Assembly: GCA_010909165.1 (NCBI GenBank)
Contig: MU008168.1
Coordinates: forward strand, 434,001 to 498,000
From: Anthoceros angustus
Lineage: Eukaryota; Streptophyta; Anthocerotopsida; Anthocerotales; Anthocerotaceae
Length of the DNA: 64,000 nucleotides
Reading direction: 5' to 3'
Below are positions 47,546 through 60,291 of this stretch, piece by piece. A model generated the notes under the pieces. That model did no database searches. It saw only the letters and a program-made list of their open reading frames with translations, and was not told the origin of the DNA. The number at the start of each line of letters is the position of its first letter. Position 1 is the stretch's first letter. Made by a program: the position numbers and the translations under genes.

Positions 47546-48660
47546 ATCTTTGAAACATCAGCAGCGTGGAACTTCTTACTCGATCCGGTCCTTTTAGCGT
47601 GGGGCTGTGGCGATGTAGTGCGTAAGTCACGAAATGCTTCCTCCGTTCGTCGTCCTCCACTCGATCCTTCCTTAACAAGCTCGTTAGTGGGGCGGCGCTT
47701 GGCGAAATTTGGAGCAAGCGTCTATAATGACCATCCCGGGAACCCGCGGAGTTCCTTTAGCGTTGTTGGTGCTCTAAGGGTGGCGATGACCTTTACCTTG
47801 TCCGGATCTACTTCTATACCTCGGCTTGAAAATTCGATGCCCCAGAATTCCTCGACATGCAGTAGCACTTTTACGGATGCGGGCATAATTGCGTTGCTCG
47901 ACAGCGCTCCGAGGCACCGGTGCGGAGATGGTCCTTGGACCCGGTCGAAGTCGTCGGAAAACTTCCATAAAGTCGCGAGGAAGTCCTTGAAAATTTTGGC
48001 GATGGCTCGCATGAAGGACCGGTGCTCCGTCAACCGTCTGCGCTTGTAAGCATATGTCCCCGATCGGTTGTAAGCGGTCGAGGCCAATCGCTCTCCCTAA
48101 GGTGCGGTGATTATACCCAGTACCGTCTAGGAATGAATCGCCATTACACTGCGACGGATCCGAGGATATTATCGATGAAGGGTAGCGGAAAGTGATCCTT
48201 CTTGGTGACCTTATTCAACCTTCTCCGATCGACAAACTCGGATTTTGCACAGGCCTCTTAGGTACTACCACTATTGGAGCCACCCATTCGGTATTGACTA
48301 TAGGATAGATCACGTCCGCCTTGAGGTACATCTCCAAGCGATCCTTTACCTTGAGGAGTACTTGGTTAACTTGTCTTGTGGAATCCCTTGGGATTGCTCA
48401 CGGTTCCAGTCAATCCTATGCTCGCCCCATTCTTTGGGATCCCTTCATGTCTGTTACCTCGGCGAAAACATCGATGATTACGCAGCGTTGCTTCATTCCT
48501 TCCTCCAACGCCGCATCCATTGTTACGGAGAATTTGAGCACCTTACGGAAGAACCTCAGCGTCCTTGACTTCATCGGCTACCACTCGCTCTCGTGCGGTG
48601 CTAACCCGAATCCTTCTTACGGCTCCGCGGTTCCTCTTCTCTCATGCCCCATTCCCTAAA
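47546..48660 (-). pseudogene. Reverse transcriptase remnant of the gypsy element
   Basis: The N-terminal part near 48,150-48,310 shows EWVAPIVVVPKRP and, in another frame, RRRLNKVTKKDHFPLPFID, the classic start of gypsy RT. The C-terminal part within 47722-48087 shows GIEVDPDKVKVIATL and LKELRGF. Frameshifts and stops separate these pieces. Confidence 0.85.
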
Positions 48661-48959
48661 CAAATCCTCCGGCGTGCTGCGTGGCCTCCTCCGCTTTCAC
48701 CACTGCTTAGAATCCGCCGGACCCCTTGGAGCATTCGGCGGTTACCCGTAACGACCCTCTTGGGTTAATTGTATATGGATATCTGCGGTAGTCACGCTCC
48801 TCATCGAGACCATGAGATGTGTGCGAGCAGGAACCTATCTTCCTCTTCCATCTCCCACGTGTCCTCTGCCGAGTGTACCCTTGTTTGATTGGAGTTTCAC
48901 ACGCATACATGTCCTTACTCCACGATAGGCACATCCTTCCCTCCTTGGTCTTGGGATCC

Positions 48960-49310
48960 CATTCCAGCGGTTTAAAAACGACTTCCTTCCTCCCCACTTG
49001 GCGTGCATTGCGATCGTACATCCATGTTCGGCCAATTAGGACGTCGTGCCACAGCGATTTTCTTTGGATGACTACATAATCCATCAAGTAGGGATGGTTC
49101 CAATGGTCGTTAGCACCTGTCGGTTCCCCGGCACCATTACGGACATGTCGGCTAGCCTCAAAACCTTGGTAGTATGTTCAATATCCAAGCCCAATTTCCT
49201 AGCCGTGTCTTACATCATAATATTTACACCGACCCGTGTCGAGAGGCACTCCTTTGATGACACATCCGAAATTTCCACAGGTTGGTGGGCCTTGATCCAC
49301 CATGGATACC
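48960..49310 (-). pseudogene. Aspartic protease remnant of the gypsy element
   Basis: Minus-strand translation near 49,215-49,235 gives GVNIMM, then ARKLGLDIEHTTKVLRLADM, and about 60 residues later DVLIGRTWMYDRNA. This is the spacing of the plant gypsy protease between its GVN strand and the LGRPW-like strand. The DT/SG active-site triplet is not clearly preserved. Confidence 0.65.
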
Positions 49311-50162
49311 AAGTTCACATGGCTTTGGGGTATATAACATTGCGCCTCTTTTGGGTTGCGCCTCTTTTAACGCCCTCGATCATTGCCTATAGGATTGTCT
49401 CGGAGGAGTTGTCGAATGTGATCATGAAATGTTGGTCCATGATGGCCTCGGCGAGATTGAAAGAAGCGGTGGCCCTGACCTTGCCATCCGAGTTTGGTTG
49501 GTGGGTTCCGGTTCGTCATGACTTGGGGTACGGTGGCCCTTCGGTGGTGGTGGACTCCCACAGGGTGGTGGAAATCGACACCCCGCCTTTTCCCCGTAGC
49601 CTCCTTGCCAATTCTTCTTGTATCATATCCATGACTTCACCCGTCGTCCGGTGGAAACCCTAACTCGGTTCGGTAACTTTCTCTGAAATCGGTAGGGTTT
49701 CCCCCCACTTCGTCGTGACCTTCATTCACCTTTCCGTTGGAACACTCCAGTCTCGGTGCATCACTCTTTTGCACATATGGTCCATCCAAGTCACTGCGGG
49801 ACTTGTTTTCTAAATCTGTGCGTTCCGGTGTTGGTATTTCGCCCCTGGTGGCGACACTCTCTCCCTCATCGATCCGTGGTATCCGCCTCCTTTCTTCTTT
49901 TTTCCCCACTCGCCTCTCTTTTGCTTTTGTGCTCCTTGTTCTACGACCATGGCGAGGCTTCCCCATAATAATCGCTTCCTCTGCGTCTAATCCTCCAAGC
50001 TCCTCGGGGTTCCAATCTCGGCATCCTCCCATACCGCCATAAGTGCGTCCTCAACATGCATGGCGGACCGGACTTGGGTTTTGGGAACTCCCGTTACTGG
50101 GTGCGCGATCCTCACCGTCTTTCGGGGCTTTGGCGAGCACACTTCACGCCAAATGCCCTCCT

Positions 50163-51478
50163 CTAATCTTGACATAGTTTATCAAAATCTCCATTGCCTT
50201 GGCGAGTTGGATAAGGCGGTATGCATAGTGTCAAGGTTGCGACAATTATAGCACAAGACGGTGCCCATTGGATTGTTACCCTTGTGATTCTGACGCCTAC
50301 CCCTGGAATTACGTAGGTTGGGTACATGGTCTTTGGGTACACTTGGGTTGGTGAACCTCCACGGATCGGTATGTATCTTCCACGGACCCTCTTCCTCCTC
50401 TTCCTCATATCCCGGTGTACCCTTGTCGTCGGACAATTAGCTTTGGAGTGTCCCTGCGCCCACCGTTGAGCAGAAGAGGTTGGCTCGTGGGTTCGTGTGA
50501 CTCTCCGCCTCTCATGTTCCTTGACCGCATTAAGATGGAATTTCGAATTTTGCCATCATCTCCTCCATCTTGTTCCCTGTTGTTCTACTTTCTTGTTGCT
50601 ACCTCGGCCTCCCTCCTTGTTCGCGTCCTTCTTTGCATCGCCGCCTCTGTTTTGCCCTTGACTCCTTGTTGTCCGTGCGACCCTTCATTTCTTTTTTCCA
50701 TTTGGCGCTCCTCATCGATGGCCTTCCTCCGAATCACTCGTTTCCTCCTCAGGAACTTTCTGGAATCTTCTGGAGCTTTCTTCACGATGAACTTCCTTAG
50801 GAGGATGAGGATCCTTCTTTTTTCCATCGGCTTCTTCTTCTCCTTCTTAGCCTTCCTCCTCCCTTGCGGGTTGGATTCCTCATAGTTTAGCGCCGCCTTG
50901 ATAGCCTTGCCCAAATTCTTCTCCGCTTGTAACCTTCGTGTCTCCCCATCTTAGAACCCAGGGCCTTTAGCGAACCACCGTGTGCAACTCAGTGAGGGCC
51001 CACGATCGCGTGGCTGAAACCTCTCCACATACGCTGCAAGGTTTCCTTCTTTCCTCTCTGACTTTTCAAGCTTGGACAACACGTATCCCTCGTCAAGCCC
51101 CAGACCTTTCACGGGCGGTTTTAATTCTTCATAGGTTCTTTGGAGGTGTGGGCGACTTGAGGTATTCGCCTATACCACTGGACCCCGAAGAACTCCATAG
51201 AACAAGAATCTGTTGTGCATCTCCGCTTCTGGTTTGCAAATGTTGCTCAAACGCTCAACAAATTCATCGGGGTCTTCATACCTTCCCTCTCTCCCCTGGA
51301 TAAGGTTGCTTGGTGGTGACCACCACCGGTGGTGGTGGTCATGACTATCGTTCTTGATTCGGTGTGGTTGGTCCAACAACGGTTCTGCGAGTCGATTGAT
51401 CTCCAGATCGCACACTTTTGGAAGAGAGGTCGGTGGATGGAATTGGTCGAGGTTCCTTGGCGGTGGTACCTCGTCCAA
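50163..51478 (-). pseudogene. Gag remnant of the gypsy element
   Basis: The capsid-like segment YEDPDEFVERLSNICK, followed by NRFLFYGVLRGPV, lies within 51170-51478. A lysine/arginine-rich segment follows (50585-50914: RRKAKKEKKKPMEK), then a possible zinc knuckle (CYNC, within 50182-50436). Frames differ between segments. Confidence 0.7.
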
Positions 51479-54407
51479 GTCCGAGGTTGGGGATCTTGCT
51501 CCAACAAGATCGGACCCCGTCCCCGGTTGCTTCCTTACCTCCTTCTCCTTCCAGCGGGTGCGTCTTGGTGGACCCTCCTCAACTCGCGGTTTGCAACCCT
51601 TTTAACCTTTCCGATTGCTTGGCGTTGTCGCTCTCGTGTGGCCTTCCGTCCGACTTGACTCGAACCCTCGACTCAACCCGTGGCATCCATCTACCTAACT
51701 AGATACACTCCAAAACTAGACACCTAAGCTATGGTTAGTCCCCTATAACCTTCGGTTTTCATTCCCGACAGCCAAAATGTGGAATGGGTTTTGCATCCGA
51801 AGGCGCAAAGAGGCCACATTTACCCTCTATGTCGTTATAGTCCTAGGATTCGATCCCAAGGGAATGGTGTTGTGTCAAGGTGTGCTAAATCTATGGATTC
51901 TAGACCTGCCCGTCTCGCTACCTCCTTCTCCCTACTGCCCAAACCCACCACCGTGGTAGACTCGGCCACCGGTGGCGGTTCGCGGAGCCACTGCGCCCCT
52001 TCCGGAGTCTATTAAATCGACTTCTCTAACCGGACCTAGGGGCTATCGGACACCTATATCGCCTCCTTACTACGGAATTCTGCGATCCTACCACGCTTCC
52101 TCCATCACTCGTTTCCTCCTCCAGGAACTTTCATGGAATCTTCGTGGAGCTTTCTTCACGATGAACTTCCTTAGGAGGATGAGGATCCCTTCTTTTTCCA
52201 TCGGCTTCTTCTTCTCCTTCTTAGCCTTCCTCCTCCCTTGCGGGTTGGATTCCTCATAGTTTAGCGCCGCCTTGATAGCCTTGCCCAAATTCTTCTCCGC
52301 TTGTAACCTTACGTGTCTCCCCATCTTAGAACCCGGGCCTTTAGCGAACCACCGTATTGCACCGCAACTCGAGTGAGGGCCACTTGATCGCGTGGCGAAA
52401 CCTCTCCACATACGCGCAAGGTTTCCTTCTTTCCTCTCTGCAGCTTTTCAAGCTTGGACAACACGTATCCCTCGTCAAGCCCAGACCTTTCACGGGTTTT
52501 AATTCTTCATAGGTTCTTTGGAGGTGTGGGCGACTTGAGGTATTCGCCTATACCACTTTTGGACCCCGAAGAACTCCATAGAACAATGAATCTGTTGTGC
52601 ATCTCCGCTTCTGGTTTGCAAATGTCGGTGCTCAAACGCTCAACAAATTCATCGGTCTTCATACCCCTTCCCTCTCCATACTGGAGTAAGGTTGCTTGGT
52701 GGTGACCACCACCGGCGTGGTGGTGGTCATGACTATCGTTCGATTAGTGGTTGGTCCAACAACGGTTCTGCGAGTCGATTGATCTCCACGATGCGCACAC
52801 TTTTGGAAGAGAGGTCGGTGGATGGAATTGGTCAGGTTCCTTGGCGGTGGTACCTCGTCCAAGTCCGAGGTTGGGGATCTTGCTCCAACAAGATCGGACC
52901 CCGTCCAGTTTCCTTACCTCCTTCTCCTTCCAGGTGCGTCTTCCTGGACCCTCCTCAACTCGCGGTTTGCAACCCTTTTAACCTTTCCGGTGCTTGGCGT
53001 TGTCGCTTCTCGTGTGGCCTTCCGTCCGACTTGACTCGAACCCTCGACTCAACCGTGGCATCCATCTACCTAACTAGATACACTCCAAAACTAGACACCT
53101 AAGCTATGGTTAGTCCCCTATAACCTTGACGGTTTTCATTCCCAGCGCGCCAAAATGTGGAATGGGTTTTGCATCCGAAGGCAAAGAGGCCACATTTACC
53201 CTCTATGTCGTTATAGTCCTAGGATTCGATCCCAAGGGAATGGTGTTGTGTCAAGGTGTGCTAAATCTATGGATTCTAGACCTACCGTCTCGCTACCTCC
53301 TTCTCCCTACTGCCCAAACCCACCACCGTGGTAGACTCGGCCACCGGTGGCGGTTCGCGGAGCCACTGCGCCCCTTCCGGAGTCTATTAAATCGACTTCT
53401 CTAACCGGACCTAGGGGCTATCGGACACCTATATCGCCTCCTTACTACGGAATTCTGCGATCCTACCACGCTTCCTCCCCCTCCCTTTTCCGATTTTCCC
53501 TCGCACTCTCACAATCCCTCCCGGTAGCACACTACTGAACCTTTCCCTTCCCCTGAACTCTCTCCCTCGTCTGGCCACCAGACCTCCTTGGGCCACAGAC
53601 CCTTGGGCCACACAGACCCTCCTCATGGAATGAACACACACAGTGGCGGCGGTTGGAAAAGAGGATCGGGAAAACCCCGATCGGTGCTTGGGCGATTCGC
53701 CTTCCGATTCCGCCTCGGCCGTCCGGCATCCTACCTCTTTTCGTGTGGCACCTTCCGTTACCCAGTGGAGCTTGGCCACTCCGCTCTCGACCATCCGAGA
53801 TCTTCCGGCCTTCTTGTGACGGAAGGTCGCGAACGTTTGATCTTGACGACGTCTCCAATCAACCCCTCGGTTCGATACTGCGGAGTTCACACGAAATCGT
53901 CGCTTGAGAGACACCCAAAGGGTCTCTTATACATCTGGCGTGGTCCCACACTCACTTCTCTTTAGTGTCTAAAATTGTAGCTCCTACCACGGCGCCTTAC
54001 CAATCTAAGCAACAACGGTTCTGCGAGTCGATTGATCTCCACGATGCGCACACTTTTGGAAGAGAGGTCGGTGGATGGAATTGGTCAGGTTCCTTGGCGG
54101 TGGTACCTCGTCCAAGTCCGAGGTTGGGGATCTTGCTCCAACAAGATCGGACCCCGTCCAGTTTCCTTACCTCCTTCTCCTTCCAGGTGCGTCTTCCTGG
54201 ACCCTCCTCAACTCGCGGTTTGCAACCCTTTTAACCTTTCCGGTGCTTGGCGTTGTCGCTTCTCGTGTGGCCTTCCGTCCGACTTGACTCGAACCCTCGA
54301 CTCAACCGTGGCATCCATCTACCTAACTAGATACACTCCAAAACTAGACACCTAAGCTATGGTTAGTCCCCTATAACCTTGACGGTTTCATTCCCAGCGC
54401 GCCAAAA
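50740..54407. repeat. Tandem duplications of the gypsy leader/gag region including LTR fragments
   Basis: The block that runs from gag through the leader into the LTR edge TGTGGAATGG occurs three times. The LTR-edge word is found at 51778 and 53156 in addition to the real LTR at 54408. LTR fragments of about 320 bp (51,778-52,100) and 850 bp (53,156-54,007) are each followed by a return into gag or leader sequence. The GTTGATCGA-like leader words (CTGCGAGTCGATTGATCTCC) lie at 51,387, 52,768 and 54,021. Confidence 0.85.
54387..54404 (-). promoter_or_regulatory. Primer-binding site of the gypsy element
   Basis: Three bases inside the 5' LTR (minus strand) the sequence reads TGGCGCGCTGGGAATGAA, starting with the TGG expected for a site complementary to a tRNA 3' CCA end. 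Near-identical sites flank the duplicated LTR edges at 51,778 and 53,156. The primer tRNA was not identified. Confidence 0.6.
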
Positions 54408-57400
54408 TGTGGAATGGGTTTTGCATCCGAAGGCAAAGAGGCCACATTTACCCTCTATGTCGTTATAGTCCTAGGATTCGATCCCAAGGGAATGGTGTTG
54501 TGTCAAGGTGTGCTAAATCTATGGATTCTAGACCTACCTCGCTCGCTACCCACCTTCTCACTACTGCCCAAACCCACCGTGGTAGACTCGGCCACGCGGT
54601 GGCAGTTCGGCCAGCTGGCCCCACCACCACGCCGCCTTCGCGAGTCTTCGTCCTTCTTCTCTAACACGGACCTAGGGGCTATCGGACACCTATACTCACG
54701 CCTTACGGAATTTCGATCCACCACCGCTTCCCTCCCCCTCGCGTTTCGATTTTCCCTCACACTCTCACAATCCCTCAGCACACTACCCTCAGGAACCTTT
54801 CCCTTCCCAATGAACTCTCTCGTCTCACGGGCCACGGACCCCTTTCCCTTGGGCCTCCTTGGGCCACGGACCCCTCTCATGGAATGAACACACAGTGGCG
54901 GCGGTTGGAAAAGAGGATCGGGAAGAAACCCGGTGCTTGGGCGATTCGCCTTCCAGTTCCGCCTCGGCCGTCGCAATCCTACCTCTTTTTGTGCCTTCGT
55001 TACGGGCGTGGAGCTTGGCCACTCCGCTCTCGACCATCCGAGATCTTCCGGTCTTGTGACGAGAAGGCGGTGCGCGCGTTTGATCTTGACGGGCGTCTCC
55101 AATCAACCCCTCGGCGGTTCGATACACGGAAGTTCACACGAAATCGTCGCCTTGAGAGACACCCAGGGTCTCTTATACATCGGTGTGGTCCAACGGCTCA
55201 CTTCTCTTTAGTGTCTAAAATTGTAGCTCCTACCACGGCGCCTTACCAATCTAAGCAACTGACTCTACGGTGATGGAACTCCCTATCCTCGCTGAAAAAC
55301 CCGGTCCTAGGCTATCGCGACTCCCCTAAAATCAGCCGCCGCCTCGCCTTCCCCCTCTCGCTCTTTGAGCCTCGCCCACCTCCGGCGATTTTCCCCACAA
55401 CCTCCATCCTCTCCTTGCGAATGTCCGCCCTCTCTGGATCCTTCCTCTCCTCCCATGACAACACAGGCTTTGCTTTGTTGATTCTCAGATCTCCCAGAAA
55501 CCACTCTGTGGTAGCTCACCTCGGCCCGCCACGGCGGTGGTATTTACACGTGATGGCTGCGGTGGTTGTTTCCTCCTGGGCAAACAGCTCGCCTTCTTGA
55601 TTTACCACCTCTCTCACCCGGTGAGCCTCACGTCTCTTTCTCCTCTCATGGATTTGTTTCTCCGGCGCCATCGCTCACTGCTCGGTTTCCATGGACCTCG
55701 TGGAGCTCTTCTTTGTAGCTCGCCTTGACTGATTTCTAGCTTCTTTGGTGGACATGTCCTTAAGCTTGCTCCTGCCTTGCATGGGCATGCCGCCTCCCGT
55801 GCCTCCTCGGCGCCTTTCGCCTTCAGGCTTCCAACTTCTCCTTGAGCAACTTCTCCTGTTGGCCTTGCACACTCGGCCAAGTGAGAGCCATGGGCCTTGA
55901 TCGAGGAGATCCGCTGCGTCGTGCCATGGAAGTCAAACCACCAAATCCCCAAATTGGGCTGTCCCTTGCCCATCCGCCTCCACAACAATTCTCGTGTCGG
56001 CGGTGTCTCCTATCCCCACCTCGGTAGGACGGTTCGGTGAAATGTCGCCAAAATGTCCAGCTCCGTTGCGGTCTCGGGAAGTTAACCCCTCCTCTCCTAG
56101 GGGTTGGTGCCGCCTTGCCTCTTCCGCTTCATTCTCCCCTAGCGGCATTCATCCCCACAGGAGGAGCAACTTGCCATTTCCTTTACTTTCCTCCTTTACC
56201 GCGTTCTGCCGTCTTGACTGGTGACCACAGGTGTGGCTGTGGGTTCCTCCTCTGCTGCTGCCTCCCTTCTTGGCCGATCCCCGTTCGACCGTTCGCCCTT
56301 GCTTCTTACCCTTGGAAACTTCCCACCCTCTTAGAACCTTCGAGGGCCTCCAGCTAATCCTTGCGAATCCTCCTTCAATTCCTCCTCTTCTACCTTGAGT
56401 TCCCGGCTTCCAACCATGCGGGCGGACCGACTTCAACTCCGTTAAACACGGAATGCAAATACATGAATCGGAAAAGGCGAAATCAAGGAGAGGCCGAGGG
56501 AAGAAGAGTAATTCGCCTTCTCCTCACAGGCTCTTTGAAAATCATCCTCCCCAATCAATTTGTGTACCCTTGACCACCTCGTGAAGAAAAACCAAGAAGT
56601 GATCCGCCATATGATCCTTCGGTTACGTAGGAAACACAAAATCCATTTGGCCAATCCCACCATTGTGCGAACACGAGTTGGCGAGTCACCCGACCATTGT
56701 TCACTCTCACTTCCCGAGGCTTCATGGCGCGGCCGCTGCGGCTTTCAAAGTCTTCTTTATTTGGGGTCAATCACCAAGCTCCCATCCTCGATGCTTCTCA
56801 TACTTCTTTGCTCGAAGAGGCCAAATCCAGTTCTGCGGCCTTTTCCTCGCGTCACCCTCTTGCGACTTGGTCCTTAATTGCGGGCGCACTCTTGCACCAA
56901 TGCAGGCGTAGCACCATTTCTTCTCCATGAACTTGAGACCTCTGCACGGCGCTCTCACTTTCCGATGGTCCATGTTGGGCCCTGCGTGAGTGAGATTTCG
57001 CGCGGCTCGGCGCCATCTCCTTCTCGTTGTCTCCCAAAACAAAACCTCGACTACCCTGCGGATCCGGTCGAGAGAAAAAAATCGAGCCGCCCTCGCGCTC
57101 CTTCCACGCCTCCTCGCGAACTTGCTTGGCCGATTTCTCTCCTCCGCCGCGCTGCTGATCGTCGCGCCTTCCTCCTGCCGCAGTGAGGCGGTGATTTGGC
57201 TGGCGTCGTGGTGCGCGCCCCTCTTCTTGCGCTCGCTCGGCCCCTCACGGAAAGTCGCGACCTCGCGTCTTGGGTGTGCCCTTCTCCCGATTCTCCGTGT
57301 GGTAGTCCCGCTCCGCCACTAGGGTTGTAAATTCCCCACAGTGCATGCGTCCGTTTCTCGGCCACCGTGGTGGAACTAGCCACCACCCCTTGACTACACA

Positions 57401-57662
57401 AGCTGGCATATTGTGAGCATCCCTAGCATATATAGACACCTTTTATTCTAAAAATTCCCAATACCCAAGGACTCTATTTCTACCCCCACCTCGGGTCAAA
57501 CCTAAGGGTCGAAAAATTATTATTATCTCCAAGGGCCAAGGACCATTCCGTATAAAAGACACGACTCGATTCTCAAAGCACTGCTATTCTAACACACCCA
57601 AAACAAAAAAATCGTTCACCACGACACTTGAGAGGGGGTTAGTGCACATGTGGTCTTCCACG
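54408..57662 (-). repeat. 5' LTR of the gypsy element (3.26 kb)
   Basis: It runs from TGTGGAATGG to TCTTCCACG and is collinear with the left LTR apart from that copy's internal duplication and many small indels. Confidence 0.9.
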
Positions 57663-57667
57663 GAGGG
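57663..57667. repeat. Right 5 bp target-site duplication of the gypsy element (GAGGG)
   Basis: GAGGG follows the right LTR directly and equals 41193-41197. Confidence 0.8.
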
Positions 57668-60290
57668 AGATGAGGGTGATAGCGAGGCGGGTGGATGGCG
57701 GCGTGAGCAGGGGTCGGACGTTGGGGTTCGATGGAGAGCGGGCGGGGCGCGGAGGCGGAGGAGGGAGGCGGAGTGAGGCGGAGAGGGCGGGCGGAGCGGT
57801 AGGAGGGGCGGGCGGAGGGGCAGGGGCGCAGGCGGGAAGGAGGAAGAGGCGGAGGGGCGGGGCCGTGGCGCCATCCGGGTGCGGTGAGCGGGGTGGGCGG
57901 GGCGTGGGCGCGGTGGGAGGAAGGGGAGGCGGGGCGTGTGGGAAGCCGGGAGGGAGGGGCAGGCGGAGGCGGGCGGGCAGGCAGGGCAGGCCCGGGGCAG
58001 GCAATGAGAGGATGGCGAGGAGGCGGAGGGGTCTTGGTGAGGCCCGTATGGCGGTGGGCGGGCGGAGGGAGATGGGGCGTCTTTGCAGGAGATGGAGGCC
58101 GAGGCGCGGAGGCAGGAGGGGATCCGATGGAGGAAGGGAGGAGCGAAGTGTCGGAGGTGGAGGATCACGAGCCCTCACTGAAAGCAGGCGGCGGAGAGGA
58201 AGGAGCAGTCGGCCCTTTGATGGAGACTTTGAGGAACATCGCGAGGCGGAGGAGGCGGGCGGACATTGAAAGGGCTCAGGCGGTGGGATGTGCACCGCGG
58301 ACGTTGAGGAGGTGGGGCACGGTGCCGAGGATGGAGAGCTCTGTGGTCGAGAACAATAGAAGGCGTGCAACCTCATCCTACAAAATGTGACCATCACGCG
58401 GGGTGTGAGCGGGAGTGAGGATTGTGCGAGGCGACACTGCGCAGCGGCCTCGTGCCGAGGCGGTGTGGCGGCATTGCGAGCCATGCGGTAGGAGGCCATG
58501 GAAATGAGGTGCTGCGCGTTCGGTAGGTGCAATACAAACATGTACATGTGGCACATGGGTGAGTGTCGGAACTTGGAGCACATGGTGGTCGCGAGTCGAT
58601 AGCCGCGGCACAAAGCAAGCTAGCAGGTGCGAGTGTTGTCTTTGCGTGACAAGATGTACATGTTCCACTTGAGGTGCACGCGGCCATAGATGGGGCAACG
58701 CCATACGTGGGCGGTCTTTGGAGGACAACAAGCGGGCGGGAACAATCTACAAGGCGTGCAGGCGGTGCGTGGTTTGGGCACCCCGCGGATTCGGTCCGAT
58801 TTCTGCGGGCACAACCTAGTTGAGGAGGACTGAACCAGGCGGCCGCGAGAGCAGGAGGAACTTCATTCGGGGCCATCGGTGCACTGTCGTAAGGTGGATC
58901 TTGGATGTCATGTGAAGGGATTTGCCGCAATGTGCTTCACGAATGCGGCTGCGGAACTTCCGGGCCGGAGCCCGTGCGACATAGCAGGCGTGGTTGGTGG
59001 GTGGAGTGCGTGGGTGTGAGGAGGCGCGCATCGAGCACGCCGGAGGCGCTGAAGGAGAAGTGGGGCTTCTGTACAAGAGGTACATGTTGGCTGCGGGGCG
59101 GTAGTGAGTTGGATACCACGAACCCTTGGCACATACATTCCTTGCCGACATTCATGCCCACCATGAGGACAGTGGCGACTTTCGTTAGGGTGTGGAACTT
59201 GCACGGTGAGGAAAATGAGGTCGGAGGCGATGACATAGCTGGCCACGTCGCGGAGGCCTTCCGGAGGAGGGGCTGGGCGCTGGTAGGGCCTGCATATGGG
59301 GGGTAGGAGGAGGGCGACAACGACTACTATGTCCCCGGACCACGGCGCCAAAATGTTGCACCGGAGGTGCCACCGCTTCCTCCGATAGCATTCTTGAGGG
59401 TAAGTGAGCGTCCCAAGACCGTCTGAATGTGAACACCAGATTCTTGATGGCGACAAATGTTTTGTGTAGGACATGCAAGTGGCGAGGACATGGCGTCGAG
59501 GCTTGAAGTGTACAAATTACCTCCGGACATGTATCGCTGCATAGGCGGTGGCGGCCGTGTGCTTGTATTGCGGGCGGCGGGATCCCTCTGCGAGGAGATG
59601 GTGTGGGAGTGGAATGCGGAACCGATTGCACCTGTGGACATGGAGAGCCCTTAACCTCTTGAGCGCTTTTCATATGAGGTGCGTCGCGGGTGGCAGGCGG
59701 GGACTAGGCGGTGTGGTGCAAGCGGGGAGGCAATGAGACATGGATAGGGAAGGCGGCGGGGAGGCATCACCGCCGATAGGATAGAAACGTGAGGGCCGGA
59801 GGGGCCACAGCGTGGACACATGGGAGGGCTCATGGAATAGCCTCCTGCGTCCGGGCCGTTTCTCGCGGTCCGGCAGGCATGGGCGAGACATTCCCTGCAA
59901 GTTACATCACGACCTTGGCAATGGTGCATGAAAATTGTGGAGGCGTGTCGGAATCACCTTTGTGTGAAACCGCATTCCCTTGAAGTGGGCGGCCTATCAA
60001 AGCGGCGAACCTCGTGAAGAGCGAGTTCCAGCGGACCCAAATCACCGAAGAAGGCACTGTATGGGTTGTCAATTAATAAGCAAGCGTGGCCATGGAAAGC
60101 CGGAGCGGGGGGTTGACAAGGCCAAGGAGAATGGAAGCGGGCCAAAATGCAGCGAGGGAACACGATCTTGCGGCGGCAAGCATGAACCGAGGCCAAGTTG
60201 AAAAACGTGGGCACGGATATGCAGTGGTGAGAATACCGAAGAGGCGTCAAAATTTGGTCAAGTCAAAGCTGGGAAGCGGGTGCGAAGACA
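57668..60290. other. Interior of the TIR insertion, right of the gypsy element
   Basis: The first 700 bp are extremely purine/G-rich (GGCGGAGG-type words), opening long frames on both strands by composition alone. The rest is G-rich single-copy DNA. No domain was recognised. Confidence 0.5.
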
Positions 60291-60291
60291 C

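Larger units (their letters stand above)
41198..57662 (-). mobile_element. Nested Ty3/gypsy LTR retrotransposon, 16.5 kb, degenerate
   Basis: Direct LTRs at 41198-45912 and 54408-57662 begin TGTGGAAT and end TTCCACA (TTCCACG in the right copy), with 5 bp duplications GAGGG outside. On the minus strand the order is 5' LTR, primer-binding site, gag, protease, reverse transcriptase, RNase H, integrase, polypurine tract, 3' LTR, which is the Ty3/gypsy order. Coding regions are split by many stops and frameshifts, so the copy is not autonomous. It lies inside the TIR-bounded insertion and is therefore younger than that insertion. Confidence 0.9.

Noticed and set aside
57639-58613. Minus-strand frame of about 320 codons next to the gypsy LTR
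   Set aside because: It is Pro/Ser/Ala-rich low-complexity translation of a G-rich tract, and its start overlaps the LTR edge.
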